DNA of 64,000 bases from Pseudoneobacillus rhizosphaerae (GTDB taxonomy: Bacteria > Bacillota > Bacilli > Bacillales > Cytobacillaceae), in NCBI RefSeq assembly GCF_917563885.1, contig NZ_CAKJTG010000009.1, positions 1 through 64,000 on the forward strand, in the 5' to 3' direction. Within the stretch, counting starts at the first letter, position 1, and every line of letters starts with the position of its first letter. The notes below the pieces were generated by a model that worked only from the letters and a program-made list of their open reading frames with translations, did no database searches and was not told where the DNA came from. The position numbers and the translations under genes were made by a program. Shown here piece by piece: positions 63,449-64,000 of the stretch.

Positions 63449-64000
63449 TTAAATAATTTGCATTTTACTATGAATTTTCTTTCCTTCAAGTGCTTGGGTA
63501 GCAAGTTTATCAGCTTCTTTATTATCCTTGCGTAAAATAGATGTATATCTTGGCTCAATCCCCATCGTTTTTAGTTTTTGTTCAATTCGATCAAGCCAAC
63601 GATTGAATTCTTCCTCGTAACATGGCCATTCACCTTCTAATTGTTTCAGGACCACCTGGGAGTCACCCTTGAATTCACATACCATATTTTTAACACCTAA
63701 TTCCTCAAGTGTATTTACAGCAAAATAAAATGCAGCGTATTCCGCTTCATTGTTTGAATTGATATTCGAAAATTGTTCATTTGACCGAACTCGAAACTTC
63801 TTTTTTCCCTCTTTAAAATAGATGACTGTACCTAATCCCGCTTCATTAATTGCCTCATTATATCCTCCATCAAAATAGACAGTAATATCATGTGGTTCTT
63901 CCTCTACCTCAACAGTCAGCTTCTTCATATCCTTTAATGTCCAAGAAGTGCCCAATTCATCATAAAAAAATAACTCTGCTGCTTTTCCTGATTTTTCTAT
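63449..64000 (-). CDS. ypeP: RNase H-like protein YpeP, partial
   Basis: The C-terminal 183 codons of a gene that runs off the right edge; the frame stays open to 64000. The RNase HI fold is visible: ITVYFDGGYNEAINEAGLGT (first Asp), NNEAEYAAFYFAVNTLEELG (Glu), CEFKGDSQVVLKQLEGEWPC (Asp) and RKDNKEADKLATQAL (last Asp). All four metal-binding acids are present. A TTG at 63955 is only an internal codon, because upstream codons read sensible protein (ELFFYDELGTSWTLKDMKKL). Confidence 0.82.
   Translation of the reverse strand: MEKSGKAAELFFYDELGTSWTLKDMKKLTVEVEEEPHDITVYFDGGYNEAINEAGLGTVIYFKEGKKKFRVRSNEQFSNINSNNEAEYAAFYFAVNTLEELGVKNMVCEFKGDSQVVLKQLEGEWPCYEEEFNRWLDRIEQKLKTMGIEPRYTSILRKDNKEADKLATQALEGKKIHSKMQII

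Noticed and set aside
1..64000. CRISPR arrays, tRNA and rRNA genes, prophage
   Set aside because: No regularly spaced repeat-spacer units, no tRNA cloverleaf and no structural phage genes were seen anywhere in the window.

Overview
The window is a low-GC Bacillaceae chromosome. It shares blocks of gene order with Bacillus subtilis: kamA/yod, ypm (ypmP, ypmQ-ypmR-ypmS, msrA-msrB), dfrA-thyA-ypjP-ypiP-brxA, ypgR-ypgQ, the hisZ-GDBHAFI operon, and cspD-ypeQ-ypeP. Typical Gram-positive features run throughout: strong GGAGG ribosome sites, many TTG/GTG starts, U-tailed intrinsic terminators and a T-box leader. All calls rest on reading translations, motifs and flanking DNA by eye; no database search was possible.

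Layout. 1-12.4 kb is an accessory region. It opens with 22-bp-period repeats resembling an insertion-sequence end, then an M50 membrane protease, a lone Mrr-type endonuclease, a DUF218 gene broken by one stop codon, and a run of minus-strand GNAT acetyltransferases, Nudix hydrolases (one frameshifted), a phospholipase-C-like protein and a DUF402 protein. A T-box (specifier GAA, Glu) controls an unusual second-type glutamyl-tRNA synthetase with Asn in place of the first His of the HIGH motif. 12.9-24.2 kb is a beta-lysine catabolic locus: kamA with a near-consensus sigma-54 promoter, its enhancer-binding regulator, the beta-lysine acetyltransferase, an aldehyde dehydrogenase (probable CTG start), two class III aminotransferases, an M20 deacetylase and a two-subunit CoA-transferase. 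Together these could take lysine through acetylated beta-lysine and 4-aminobutyrate to succinate, although no gene here clearly encodes the carbon-carbon cleavage step.

24.4-47 kb is mostly conserved backbone: FAD oxidoreductase, DUF502 protein, methionine sulfoxide reductases, ypmS/ypmR/Sco, an orphan sensor kinase, two DegV proteins, TatA/TatC, DHFR and thymidylate synthase, a CarD-like regulator, bacilliredoxin, a HEAT-repeat protein, an ABC-F ATPase, an HD pyrophosphohydrolase and formate-tetrahydrofolate ligase. A secreted Pro-Pro endopeptidase homologue (anthrax lethal factor-type fold) is set into this backbone at 37.0-37.8 kb.

47-64 kb holds metA (acetyl type, by Glu111), a cluster of dispersed palindromic repeats, a methyltransferase, mntR, topoisomerase III, the complete histidine operon with its own promoter, hisJ at the end of an iron(II) uptake operon whose FeoB is split into separate G-protein and membrane proteins, a cold-shock gene, and a partial RNase H-like gene running off the right edge.
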